From positions 409,119 to 473,118 of the forward strand of contig KZ308256.1 in the NCBI GenBank assembly GCA_000376725.2: 64,000 nt of DNA. The letters are read 5' to 3'. The position numbers and the translations under genes were made by a program. This document shows, piece after piece, positions 48,241-61,950 of the stretch. The first letter of the stretch is position 1, and each line of letters starts with the position of its first letter. The notes below the pieces were generated by a model. That model was not told where the DNA came from and made no database searches. It saw nothing but the letters and a program-made list of their open reading frames with translations. This stretch comes from Ladona fulva. Lineage: Eukaryota > Arthropoda > Insecta > Odonata > Libellulidae.

Positions 48241-49515
48241 GTGCGTATATACCCTGTTTGGATCACGCAAAGCATTCTGACTCATATTTGGCTGTTATTT
48301 CTGACATTCCAAACTTCTCTCATTCTTTCCCCGTGGATTCTTTTCCTCTCTTCCGTCCACTCTGTCCTTGGTTTCTTTGGGATTTCATTCTCTGATGTCA
48401 CGTTCCACTTGTTTACCTTGTTTCTGTACGTGTTTCTATCTTCAATTTCTGTTGAGTCTATTCGCGCCCTTTCTAGGTCTGTTCTAACTTGTACCATCCA
48501 TGGTATTGTGGATTTGACACATTGTATGTATACTCCGGTTTTGATCGGGAAGAGCTCAGAAATTTTGCCCATGAATTTCACTTTAGAAGTAGTGTCGGTC
48601 AGTGTCTGTTTGATCAGTCTTAGTGTTTTGGGATCGAATCCTTGTTCTTCTAGGATGTTGAACTGAGATTCTCTATCGATAGAGTCGTACGCCTTCTTGA
48701 AGTCTAAAAATGTGCAAATGAGTGGCGCGTTCCTGATTGCTTTGTATTTCAGTACTGTTTTCAGGTTAAAGATTTGTTCTGCACATGAGCGACCAGGGCG
48801 GAAGCCTGCCTGGTATTCTCCTATTTTGTGTTTTGTTCTTGTGTTCTTCGGAGAAGACATGCTGAGAAAATTTTGTAGGTAACTTGTAGTAAGGAAATTC
48901 CTCTGTAGTAATTCTTTCACATTTCTTATATAGCAGGTGTATGAGAGCACATTTCCAATCGTCTGGTAACTTTTCTGTTTGCCATATTTTCTCGATGATT
49001 TGTGTGAGTTCCTGTAATGATTTTTGTCCAAGGTTTCTCAGTAGTTCTGCAATGATACAGTCTTCATCTGATGTCCTGTTATATTTCAGTCTATGTATGA
49101 GTCTGTGGATCTCTTCCTTTGTTGGTGGTTGTGATTCTGGGTGGGTATCTGTGTAATTTTCCTTGGTGAATCTGGTGCTGGGTTCGGAGCAATTGAGAAG
49201 ATCAGAGAAATACTGTGCCAGCTGCTGACAGTTTTCCTGATTTGTTAGTGCTAATTTTCCATTTTGTTTTCTGAAGCACAAATTTTGTGGTGTGTATCCA
49301 TGGATTTTTCCTGCGAAAGTGCTATAAAAGTCTCTCGTGTTGTAGTTGCGGAAGTTCTCTTCCATGGAGTCTAGTTGGTTCTTCGTGTACTTCCTTTTAG
49401 TTTGCCTAATAGTCTTTGCTATTTCTTTTCTAATCTCATTGAAAATCTGTTGACATTCTGGGGTCTTCTTACTATTACACTCCTGGAATGCTTGTTTGCG
49501 CTTTTCCAGTCTATT
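48241..49515 (-). pseudogene. Second non-LTR retrotransposon, minus strand, internally deleted
   Basis: Reading leftward from about 49515, the protein-like sequence runs from a basic linker (EIRKEIAKTIRQTKRKYTKN) through FYSTFAGKIHGYTPQNLCFR and LPDDWKCALIHLLYKK. A block in a different frame reads ISLLQVTYKIFSACLLRR (about 48840-48890), followed by GEYQAGFRPGRSCAEQIFNL and RT motif A TFLDFKKAYDSIDRES. After GKISELFPIKTGV (about 48530) it jumps directly to a C-terminal tail (VRTDLERARIDSTEIEDRNT, then KKPRTEWTEERKRIHGERMR) ending at a stop near 48282. Motifs B and C are absent, so an internal segment of the RT is deleted, and two frameshifts lie between 48830 and 48930. The RT differs from the neighbouring RTE copy. 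I do not assign a clade. Confidence 0.8.
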
Positions 49516-52500
49516 TTAGTCTATTTTCAATATATATAGATTGATAGATGGCAGGGGGTGCATAGCACCGAATCTATCCCGCTAGTACTACTCTGCTGCG
49601 ATCCTCAATGACCTGGGAGAGAACGACCCGTTGCGCATTTCCTTTTATTTTATCTCGCGTATTTTATGGAAAGATTCCAAGCCAATACCCGTTATGAGAT
49701 CAAAATTATCTTTGCTTTAGCTTAGTAAATGTATCTAAGAGCTAGTTCGTTTTCAAGTTATCTATAGGAAACTAAACGACAAAAGTAACGTTTTACGGAG
49801 GCACTTGGTGATTCTATGATCAGATTTAATTCTAAAAAAATTCATTACATATTCAATTCCATAGGAAAATATTTAGCTTTTGTGTTTATTCTCCTTTCGA
49901 AAAATGCATGTACTGTTTATCCTAAGCATTAAACCAAATACCATTATTCACACGTTTCCAAAGTCAAAAATACAAATAACTACAAGAAACTTCCTTTTTA
50001 CTAGTTAAAAAGGATAGTATTTGGTTAATAATTATTAATTATGGTTAATTAAATTAATGGTTTGGTTAATTTCTAAATAATAATAATATTCGGATTTGTG
50101 TAATTTTTAAAGAACCTATGCACGCGTAGTTGAGGAAGCAATGGTCTAAAAACCTGATTGCGGAATGTGTGCCGTTATCACAATCCGAAAAACACAGAGA
50201 TATTTTCTAAAGCTCTTACTGGTTAATGGTCACACATCCGATATATCGTCGTAAAAATCGTGATACTCCATCTAATCAGCCTTATTTTGAGATGACCCCA
50301 TTAAATAGAAAAAAGGAACGAAATTCAACTCCCTTATCTAGTATCGAATCGGTGAGGATTTCTTAAAGGGTTTCTCACATACTTTGAGCGATTGCCAACG
50401 GAATTCGGTCAGAAGCTACAGTGAATCGCTGCAACTCCTTGACGGAGAGGATCGCTTTCCACTTTTCCAATTTCACTCGCTAAATCTTCTTTCAACGTGT
50501 CGCATTGCGAGAAGTACCACCCAATGATCGGTTACCTAATGCATTCGCCTTAATCTCTGAAAGAATTCTTCGCTAGTTTTTCCGGTCAACAGCTGTAGTA
50601 TTCTCTCTTATATCGGTGTACTATAGAATATGTTAACGGGTTACAAACATTTTATGCTTTGATATTCAATTTGGTTTGAGTAAATGTCTCCTTCATTCGC
50701 AGTTCTTATTTTCACTGTCGGATGATAGACATAGGATGAAATTGGACGAGGACAACCTCCTTCATTGACGTTTATGTTAGAGTTGTAGAAAAGTTTTTAA
50801 AACATTATTAAATATAGAACTTTTACTCAATTCATTTTCTACGGACAATGAACATAATTTCTCATGGTTGTGCCTTCGAAGGAGACACTATTATAAACGT
50901 TAATAATATTTATCCATTTATTTTCAAAATATATATTCAGTTTGCTCTCAGATGGAACTCGCCGATGGTTGATTTACAAGGTAAACGTAGACGTAACAAT
51001 CTATCTGTCGCACAATTGCTCCAACCGTGAAGTACTTGGTATCTATGGTTGTGGCGCCGAACAACAGGAAAACATTTTACGAATTGGGCGATTATTATAG
51101 CTTCATATCTACAAATGATGCTCCTCGGTAAGAACTCCTTTTAGTTATTGACGCAAAGTAATTTGACTGGGAAGGAAATAAGAAGATTCTAAGAGTTGGA
51201 AACATTTTGTACCGGGAAGAAAATTAGAGCTTCCATTGGAGAACGACGTGCAAAATTTGTCGCATAAATTTGCCCTTTTACCCGATAGTCTTTCCTCTCT
51301 TCGAGAACAATTCTTGAAGAAGATTTACCGTCTCGAAAGAAATCTCTTTGGGGTATAAATGTTAATGAGGACGGTTGTTTTGCCGAAGATCGTTTATCCC
51401 GCCAGTCCTCTCAATCCCTCCTACGTGGGACACAATAACCCACTAAGGCAAATGCGTGATCCGCTCAAGATAGGACACATAGATCCAATTCAAAAAATTA
51501 CGAGTGACTTTTAACAGTCTTGCTTTTACGTGTATCAAAACGAGAATAAGCGCAATTAGAAACATTTAATTTCGGATGTACAAAGGCTGTAACAACATGA
51601 TATTTTATCCTCTAATTTCGCAAAAAGCGTACCATTTTCGCTTCTTCTATATTACTGTCGATTTGTAGAAACTGAAAATTTTACATGGCCGTGGTACTGA
51701 CTCTAATCGAATATATGGCATACTATCGTCTTATTGAAGATGAGGAATATGACGCTAATGTAAAAAAACTCGGCTTTGTTTGCACGGTTTACATTCAGAA
51801 TTAACAAATAGACATAGAGGCTCAATTTGCCACTTGTCCCGTTATAGATCGCTCCTCAGTCTGCAATGCGGAGGCTCAAAATGTCCCTTTGCTATTGAGA
51901 TTACACTGAATTCGTTACTTCATACTTATTACTCTTCTCGAGAACTTGTCATATGGCGCATATCGAAGGTAACGCGAGGCGATTTTACCATTATTTATCT
52001 GGATTAAGAGAATGCACTTCAGCGTGGATGGATTATTTACCGCAAGCTGGAATGCTCTCAAAATTACTCATAAAGACAGTCAGAGTTAACGGAAAAACGA
52101 CTCGAAAATGATTTTTTGCCGCTTTTGTGCTGAGGTCTCTATAATACATTTTAAGATAGTGTCTCGTGTAAATCTTTGAAGATTAATTATTTTTACACTT
52201 TTTTACGAGACTAGTTTCCAATTCATTGCCGATTCTTCGCTCTCTACCATCTACATTTTAAGGGCATAAGAATTATCGTCTATAAATCAGCGAGGCGAAG
52301 ATAATTTCAACTGAGATTAAGTAAATGCACTTCTTTTCATGATGTAAGTATGGGCTATAATTAGTAGAAAAATAAAAAAATTAACTCGAAATTTTCAAAA
52401 TAATTTACTTTACTTTACTTTCTTCAATCTTCTAAATTAATAAGTAAAATTATTTTTTATCTTCAATTGAAGTACTTATTGGCCATAAAGATCATAAATT

Positions 52501-55500
52501 TCCCTAATAATCGATAGCTAAAAACACAGTTAGCATTAGTGAATTATTTGATTACTGAAACTACCAAGAAACCATAACACTGCGATCACAATAAATTGTT
52601 GGTTCTAATAATATCCTCCCTCATATCGACATTGTCATTAGATACTTGTTTTCACGTTGGGTTTTCTCTCCAAAACTTGTTCAGATATTTTTTCTCAGCA
52701 TAGCCGTTATCTTCCGAAATCTTACTGGAATACGTCTCTTTCAGAAATATATTTTACTAAAAGATATTAGTCATTGTCTATCCCACAAATTCGAATTATG
52801 AATTGGTAAATTTAACTCCGAGCTTGGAGAAAAACGCCTTAGTAAAACATTCCCCATAATTTTTTGCTTCCAATCTTGATCCGGTTGTTAGCCTTAACAA
52901 GATTACCTATTGTGTTACATGCGTTCAACCCCTTTAATTCGGATGCCCGGATCATAAATGAGTATTGGCGCCAAGGGAGAGGCGAGCGGTAGAAGGGATC
53001 GGCTCAGGAATCAGTAAAAAGTAGAAAAAACGTTAGCTCTTAGCAGTGATGGGGTCGCGAAGGAGCACCTGCGCCTTTTCCTGTTGGCCTTACTTTTTCC
53101 TCTTCTTGCGGCAGCAGTCGTTTGCGGTACGGTCGTGTCAGTGAATCACGACATTCTCTTCTCTTTCTGGGAAATGTCGGAAGTCAGTGGGTCACCTTGA
53201 GCATCAACGATACGGTAGTGCCTTGCGGCATTTGAAATATCCTATTAACTCATTTATATTCCTCAAAAGCGAGATCGCTATTAGAACGTCATACTACGGA
53301 ATCGAAATGTAAATATTTTGTTCCGATTTTTTTCTCCAGTTCACTCCCGGTTTTGCTCCGATCGAATCGGTTTTATTTACTTAGGCTATGAAACAGATTC
53401 TTTTAAGTAGTTTTTGAAGTTGAGCCTTCTCGTCCAACGTTAACAAAAATTTTGAATCAATGTCACGACCTTAAATTCATAAAGGTTTGAAATCGATATA
53501 TAAACGCAGCAAAAGACTACGCTTCAAATATAATATCGATGTAAAGGTCGAGCGTTTATTTTTGATATTTTTCTCACTGGTTCGTATAATTACTTAAGTA
53601 TTTTTCATATAATTCTGTGTAATCCGAGTTCGAGAGTTAAGAACATAAAATCAAAAAGGAAAAAATTCGTTACTTATTATTTCTTGGTTAATATCTAACA
53701 ATTTAGATTCTCCGGTTGGGGTTTGCTTTCCAATCCAGTAAAAATATCTGTTAGTTGTCGGTTTGGATCTGGTTCGGTGCTAATTGTGTATAGAGAATAT
53801 TAATTTGATCCGCTTTCGTGGAATCAGAAACTTATTACAAATCCATCTGATATAGAGGTAAATTTAATGTTAACTTTCACTTACTTCAAAGAATCTATGA
53901 CTTAGTTGCCAAGATTTCATATTTCTCTTTCTTTATTGACCCCCTATTTTTTGCTTTATGGGCGTTGCAAATTAGAAGTTTGTTTTTGGTAATTTGAAGA
54001 TTACTCCCGGACTTCGGCACCATGAGCGTTTTATATTTAAGCTGTGGATGAATTATCATCCTTCGTTTTATATACCATGTTTGCGGAATTTCACGCGTTG
54101 AGAATAAAGTTGTACGTGATTTTTGCAGAAAATTTTTCACGTTTTTGTTCAAGTGGAAACAACATGAAAGAACGAATAAAATGTTAATACGAAAAATCGG
54201 CCGCTGACACAACTAACCTACTTAAAATATTATCTTGTAGAGTAGTAAGAGAGTAGCAAATGCACTGATTTCAAAATAATTCATTGTCACTATTTGCTTA
54301 GATATCTTAGTAAAACCATTAGGTACAATTCCAGGAATTTATTGAAACGGTTCCTTCAAAATCTCGGCCACCACGATATTTCATAATATATCATAAAACC
54401 TTGGGAAAAATCAAAAAAATAAAAGTTACTTTTTATATTGGAACATAATAGCGTCTTCAACTAGGGACGAATAAGAGGACATTTTCTGTTTGGAACGAAA
54501 ATCGAGCTTATCTCTTGATAAAAATATTATGAAGTGCTTTAATGTGATAGATTTAAAATTAAAACTTATATTCTGTTAAGCAGTAATCATAATTTGTCCA
54601 AGAGCAAATGAATTTAATATAAGTTTCCTTTTTATTCTGACAGTTGTATATAAATCTGTCGATACAAGCAGTTTTCCTTCTTAATTATCCCTCACTTATT
54701 GTATCATCCTCAGATGTAAATATAGATCCATTTCAAGCTGATATAAATTTAGTCTGATTCGTGAAATTTATTGTTATAATTAAACATTCAAAAGCGTTTT
54801 TATTGGGAGCTTTTCATCATTTCTGATTCCATTTTTCTTAATAGGGTTGAAGATTGGGGATTTTCTCACGTTGCGTCATAGTTTCCTTACGGTTCCAATC
54901 CTCGTGTTATTTCTCCGTATTTGGAATGTAAGGAATGAAAGGAAACCAATTATAAAATGGAAATTCGAGGGAAAATTTCGCTTTTGCCACTTTTCTTTGT
55001 CTTAATTAATTCTTATCTCTTCATCAAGCCAAGCTCCTTCGCGCTTTTAAATGCCCTTCCTTACGATGGAGCTTTTCTTTATCTGTTTCATTTTAATTTC
55101 CTTCGCTACCATTCACCGTCAGTCAGACGGAGGACGGAATGATATGAATATTTCTATAAATAAATCTGACTCATTGCCAACGCGGAAATTTGTCTTTCCT
55201 TCAGTTGATATATTCCATCTATAAATCCACATTTTGTCATAACTCCCACTTATCCTCAATTTCTGCTTGTAAATATTTGAGTGTCAATTGTCGCTATGTA
55301 AAAATCTTCATTCGACGAGTAACTGGGCGATGTCATTGGCTATTAATAATGAAGAGCACACTATAATTATTAATGAACATCATTTTCCAGGGTGGAACTT
55401 AATTTAAAATACTTACGGGGTAATGCGGCGATTTAGATTATCGACGCGAGTTTGACTGAATCCCCCAGACGCTAAATATAAAATCATCATTGTAATATGA

Positions 55501-58500
55501 TTAAGGTAGAGTAACCGCTAGGGTAATTAGCTGCCAAAGCTGATCTTTTATGGGCGACTCACGAGAGTAAACTAATAACCTGGTTTTCATTCCAACTGTA
55601 ATTTAAGGATAATTTTGTGGCTGTTTATCATGGAAAAATGACGTGAGCGTTTAAGTTAATATTATCAAACAATTTCCCCCATTTATGAAGCACAGGTCCA
55701 TTAGAAGGTTTTAGTTTAATTTAGTTCCGTAAATAGGAGTGCCATGTCCTGTCTTCTTTTCCCCACAATAACTGCTATTAAATAACGTCGTCCTCTTAAT
55801 AATTTTATTGTATCTGTTTGTAAATATATTGCGATATTCGAAAATTAAAGCGAATATTCCATTCTAATATAGCCCTAGGAGGGTCTCGTAATATTATTAT
55901 TAATGAAGTTTATTACATAAAAATATATAAGTCCTCCGTAACCAGTGTGGGAACCTCGAAGTGGAGAAGTTATACAGCTTATTTTGATTCGAATGCTTTC
56001 GAAATGCAATCGGTTTTAAAAATCTCTGGTTTTAGTGCTTTGTTTGAAGTAGATTACGTAATACATAAATCCGATAAAGTTATTAGTACATTTTCCCCCC
56101 TTTTCTATAAATATTTCCTTGATGGAGCTATTTGGATCTGCAAGTGAAATAGTATTTTCAGAAACCTCTACCACGAAGAGACAGCTTAGCATCGATTGGA
56201 GGGATAGGATGGAGATATGGAGATGGAGAATTTGTAATATGTGGAACAAATTTTGCATTTCGCTGAAAATAGTAATAAATTAGCCCTTAGTGTCGCTACT
56301 AACGCGTAATTGAATTATTGATGAATATTAAGGGAACATTAGGTAGAATTCATCAGCTAATTTATTAGCTTGACTATCACCGCGTGCAATATGCCATCTG
56401 GAAAACAATTCTAATGGAGTGATAGGCCATTATTAGTGGTAAATTGCAACCTCCACAATCTATTTAGGGAATGAAAAAAACTAAAATAATACGCGTAAAA
56501 ATTGCTAAATATGGGAAACGTAAACTATTCAAATAAAGAGAAATTAGAAGTGTGTAAGTAATGCTAACTAATCTTTCGTCAGAGTTAGATAAATACTTTA
56601 TTTTTAGTTCTGACACAATTTCCCATTATTGTAATGTGGAGTTAAGAATTCAGCAAGTTTTAACTTGAGTAAGCAAAAGATGAAATCATCTTCGAGATGA
56701 ACGTGCTTGATAATACAGCTTTCGCTTCCACATTAGCATCCTCATTTCCGACGCCATCGAGTGGAATGTATATTCAGCCGATAGCGAGTGCATTTGGAAA
56801 GAAAATGAAACAATACAATATCGCGTTCGAACGATGTTAATTGCATGACATAATGCAACCAATTTGGCGCTGCATATTCCCTTTTGCGACATTTCTAAGA
56901 TAATTAGAATGATGGGAATTCAAGCGATGTATTTCACACGGACGGAGCTAGGGTAGGTCACATTACCGATGATGACTCAATTCGCCAGCGTTAAGTTTGT
57001 TTGCTGGGCTCATGCTGGGTCGCTCGGTCTTTAAACGAAGTAAATTCTTGCTTCCTTGTAATTACATGACGAGGTGATGATTCCGGGAGGTTCAAATTTT
57101 CTGTGCTACATTTGCTCGGGAATTGGTTCCATAATACATTGTTACTCGGTGCTAAAGAGAATTGTCCGCGAGTAAATTAATCGAAAAGAAAATTCGAGGA
57201 CTAGATGTGCATTAATGGAATGCCAATGGCTGGAATACATAAGATACTACTTGAAATTCTTCCACTGCGCCGAAAGATTCGCGTCTCCAAATTTTTTAAA
57301 ACGTTTTTGGAATGGAAGCGTAGTATCCTTGAACTATTCTGCTTAAATACATCAGTTAAATCGCGGATAACATGGAATAAAATTATTTTTAATTAAAAAA
57401 CGTTAGTTGACATCTTAGATCTTTTTTCAGTAATATCGAGCAATTATTTATGCCTAACTCATTGTGGCATGATTTTCTGAAAATATGTTGCGTAATAGAT
57501 GTTGTAATAACATTATAATATGTTTGCGGAATTTTATTGGGCATAGGTTTTAATCAGTAACCCCGTATCAACGACCCGAAAATTAGTTTTATTCATTATC
57601 TCTCTTATAAAGTAATAAAATATTTATTGGTCTGTCTAATAAATAATAACACGAACAACTTTTACATCAGAAACCCAGTAGGAAAATCACTGCTTTACAT
57701 TTGAGAAAATACGTTTTATCTATTCTTTTTTCTGTAGATGTTTTCTCCTAGCATTATTTTATATAGCAAATCTCTTATATTCTATTAAGATATATGGCCA
57801 TAAACAGAAATGCAGTCACCAATTCTGAATGAAAAGAACATCTGTAGTAAAGAACTGTCCGCAACGTGAAATTCGTAAGAAGGGGTTTGACATCTCATAA
57901 ATGATACCTTCCCATCAGTTTTCAATAAATCAATAAATCGCTCCCTGAGAAGTGATTGTGGAGAAATCTTTTTCAAGAAATTCTGCTGTAAACCAGTAGC
58001 ACTTTTTTGGCTTAGGATTCAGTGCCGAGGTGAAGAATGAAATATGACCAAGGCAATACATTTTTGCGATGCCGGTTAACTACTGATCTAAGAAGAAAAT
58101 AATAAAATTTGAATTATTATGACTTAATTAAAAAAGAAATGAGTTTAAACATTGGATTTACTCTGAGATAATTACTTATTTAATTCAAGAAGTATGACAA
58201 TTCTCAGTTGTTTTTTTATATGAGTATTATAGTTTTTCATTGTGTAAATTTATGTTTAGGTCAATGAATAGCAGTTGATGATCACATTAAGTGTCGTGTA
58301 TGTGCTATCCATCACTATCTTTACTGCGTTTATTCGTCTGCGTAATGTATGATACGTCCAAATCTTTATGATCAAACATTGCTGTGGTAAAAAAAATTCA
58401 TTATTATATCCTAACATTGAAGACACGCCAATCAGCAATTAATATGTGCTAGATTATGGTTCTGTTAACTATAACTGAATAAAAACTCTGTTTGGTTATT

Positions 58501-59545
58501 TTGAAGAGTATTCATCATTTCCTGTAATGGGCTTTATTGGAATGGCAATGTCACCAATAACTTCCTCTAATATTTTTGATACCTTCGGCAGTTTATACTT
58601 GATATAATGTTATGAACGTGTTTGGTTCGATCCGTTCCCGATTGAAGAGAAAACAGCTTTATAAGGACTCTTTCCAATTTCGGAGTTTTTTTTCAGTGGA
58701 CATAATTTAAGCTGAAAAATAACCCTGCAATTAACGGAAAAATCCATTTTTGGACGAATCGGTTAAGCCTCGTCAGTTGAATATTTATCTCTATCTATCA
58801 CATCGATGTTACGTCCAGCCCAGTATTTTTGCTGATATTTTCCTTGATTAATGCATTCTATTGAGGGATAGTTCATACATCGGCTGAATTGTGCAACTGG
58901 AAGAGATTGATGTTGTTATGTCTCTTTGTGAAGAATTGTTTCACATTAATCGGAATCTACATCCTACCTTTGCAAATCGGGAAATTAATGGATGGCCTGC
59001 TTCGGCTATATCCATGACAGTCATAATTAACCGTCTCTGGCTTCTTGTTATACTCCCCAATAGCTATAGGGAAAACGGCCCTTATATCTTTCCGTCGGGC
59101 ACTCGAACACCATAGCTTAATCGAAACTAAAGTCTCTTTCGATGTAGGTCTCATCGCTGAAGTTGCCAGTAACGGGTGTTTACAGCTATTATCAAATTAA
59201 CTACGTCAAGTATGCTTTAGATACTCGACTTCTGCCAAATTTGCCGTTCATAAATGAGCGAGACAGCTTACAAGAGAACAACTACCGTAATTTTATTTAG
59301 ATAGACGGAGCGCATACATTCGCCGGTAGGTAAGTAAATAGGCATAATAGTTTAATTATTTACAGATAAACAGCCAATCCATGTGATCGTTGTTCGTCGG
59401 TTAAAACATCGCCGATGGAATTAAGGTGATTTTTCCGTGCATAAAAGCTTACGGAATTCACTAGCTCTTCGCATCTACTCAAGTTTCTTCTTTAATGTAG
59501 GAATTTCAATCTTGCAAGACCATTCTTGCAATTGGATAACATGTA
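49516..59545. other. Non-coding stretch of about 10 kb
   Basis: No exon, RNA gene or recognisable transposon was found. A small hairpin (ggtgc-ata-gcacc) lies near 49557, and a short tttac tandem run near 52409. Open frames up to about 105 codons (for example 53895-54212 on the minus strand) show no domain and are expected by chance in this much sequence. Confidence 0.5.
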
Positions 59546-60180
59546 CAGTATAACCCGGTTAAGGCGTTTTTCGGGCGACCAGGCGAATATCGCGTCTTAA
59601 GCGGGATAACGTTATACCCGGGTTGTATAATGCAGGTTGCCTTACACAATATTTTTGAAGAATGGTCTGCTGATACTGTGAATGTTATTATTTGATCGGT
59701 TTACAAAGGAGCAAAATTAACGTACTTGATGCAAACAATGAGGAACGATAACGCACGTTTTTCTTCGTTTCAAAAAATTATATTTGTTATTATTACTACT
59801 AAGAATTTCATTTTACATGCCAATTCAGTGGAAGAAGTTATCAATCCTAGTTTACTGTATATAGCTTTTAGCATGGGGCAAGCCGGATAGGGTAATTCTC
59901 ACCATATCTTAGAGGTAAAGTCTACTCCGAAGGTGGGATACAGATTGCTCTGTTTTGCCAATTCTTCCTTTTCTTCTCAGTAAATAAGTCATCGGAAACA
60001 CGAGAGTCAGAAGGAACCCCGTTAGAGCAAGGCAGAAGAGGAGTGATAACGGCGATACAGATAATGTAAATAACTTTTGGTCTATCAAATGATAAGATTC
60101 GGTTAAAGCGGGCTGTAGCGCATCCGTGACGGGCAAAGTTCGCGTCTTAAGCGGGAATCAGAGTGTCTCAAGCGGTATTT
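59544..60180 (+). mobile_element. Pogo/Tigger-like (Tc1/mariner) remnant
   Basis: The left end reads TA-CAGTATAACCCGG (TA at 59544-59545), the typical TA target plus CAGT-starting terminus of pogo/Tigger-type elements, followed by gttaaggcg. A 16 bp motif cgcgtcttaagcggga occurs in direct orientation at 59591-59606 and 60141-60156, exactly 550 bp apart, with degenerate versions (ggttaaagcggg near 60103, tctcaagcgg near 60166). No matching right terminal repeat and no transposase motif were found, so it is a decayed or truncated copy, possibly of a non-autonomous derivative. Confidence 0.5.
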
Positions 60181-61340
60181 TTACCATGTGATTGGTGTGT
60201 TAGGGACCGGAATCTGTAAAAAATCGTTTCCTACGGAATGATGTTGTAAAGACGCCGCTGTAAGAAATAGAACATTTTTCTTCTTTAATTCCTTTGCGTC
60301 ATTGGTTGGGTAAAAAAACCATTATTGTAACCAACTTTTCCTGTTTCGAAACCTTAGTATAGCGGCTTTTTGCAAGAGTTGTCTAATTTAACTTCATTTC
60401 ATGTCGTAAATATATAGATTGCGATTTATTATATTTTTCGTTCGTCATTGTTAATAAATAGAGTTATATCCTCGTGAAATTAAGTGAATATCATAGAAAT
60501 TTATTTTATACTAAACTATAAACTTAAATTATATATGATTATGTCTATATCCTAAATCATAATTCTTTTCTGTTGGAAAAACATCTGGGAGCTGATCACT
60601 TTAAACATGGCTAAATTAAAAAAATATCGAACTAGAGATGGAACTCGTTAATTCCTTAAAGGGAGCAATAAATATGGCAGAGAAATACCTCTGAGATGAA
60701 GTACAAGAGGATTCGAATAAATATTGATAGGAAAGAAACGAAAATAAAAGTACGGAACGAAGGGACCAGGAGTGCGACGATACACAAAATTATAAATGCT
60801 ATACGAAGATCCATCACAGTCATCCTTGATTATAAAAAATGGCTAAGGAAAGAAAACCAAACTTAAATCCGTTCATATCCAAGGAGCTCTGCGATTCAAT
60901 TAGTAAATTTTTTTCGCTGCCTCTCTCGAAACTTGAGTTAAACTAGATGTTTAATTTAAGCACAAATACTTCATTATTGTAAATAATTCAACTATTTACT
61001 CAAAAACCTTATTCTTTCTTGAAGGCTGTTTACTAATTAGCACACTTTTAGTTACGAGTAAGGCATAAAACTACGCTTACAATAGTTAAACGCGATTGAA
61101 TACTTTTATCTTTATTCTAGCAATTTTACAAAATTGCATGTTGCAACCGGTGCACTAGATTTTGGTAACTGTCACAAATAATGTCATGAATATGGCTGTA
61201 GGAAGTTGATAAATATCTCGAAGTTAGGCTATAAATGAATACAGTTCATTTTACGGTCAACTTTTGCTTGACAAACTTTCATTCATATTTCTTTTTGTGA
61301 TTGCTTTCTACGTTTAATGGATGAATTTCAACAACCTATG
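60181..61340. other. Non-coding stretch
   Basis: AT-rich sequence with no supported feature. The purine-rich part at about 60640-60790 could be further decayed retroelement but shows no motif. Confidence 0.45.
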
Positions 61341-61344
61341 CAAG

Positions 61345-61950
61345 GAGACGGAAAATGTTGAAGAGGCAAACCAAGAAGACAGAAATCACGAGATATCCTA
61401 TTATCCTCTCAGAAGAATTAACAAAGCCCATAGAAAAGATGGAGAATAGAAAGGCACGAGGAGCAAATGGAGTACTGGCGGAATATCTTCAAATTGGTGC
61501 GACGAAGATTGCTACTATTTTAGTGCAGTTATTCACTAATTGTCTTAGGCAAGGGAGAATCTCCAAGAAATGGAACCATGCAAGAATTGCTTTCTTGCAC
61601 AAGAAAAGATGGAAGGAAGATTTAAAGAATATTCGCCCTGTCAGCACACTTCCTGTTGTTTACAAAACATTCATGAGGGTAATAGCTGAATGACTGAAGA
61701 TGAGCCTGGATGCTGCCCAACTCAGAGACCAAACGGGATTCCGCAAGAGATTCAGCACTATGGACCACATCCTACGCTGTAGAAAATTGTCAGAAGAACA
61801 AATGAATACGAGATGCCACTTGTACTCTGCTTCGTGGACTATGCGCAAGCATTTGACTCGGGCCTACAGATAAATGGGGAGCCTATCAGTCAGCTGCGTT
61901 TTGTAGATGATAGTACTCTTCGCATACAAAGCAGAAGATCTAAGATTTGG
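61345..61950 (+). pseudogene. RTE-clade retrotransposon, copy 2 (internal 228 bp missing)
   Basis: This is the same family as the copy at 46350-48212. It starts at the equivalent of 46730 (shared aaaatgttgaag). It runs through EELTKPIEKMENRKARGANG, QLFTNCLRQGRISKKWN, FLHKKRWKEDLKN and VYKTFMRV to a stop near 61691, then continues as GFRKRFSTMDHI and motif A FVDYAQAFDS (to 61860). There it joins directly to GLQINGEPISQLRFVDD, the equivalent of 47536 onward. The missing segment equals 228 bp (76 codons) of copy 1, includes RT motif B, and in copy 1 begins with gtaagt. A frameshift follows the VDD motif and similarity ends near 61950. It is a dead copy. Confidence 0.85.
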
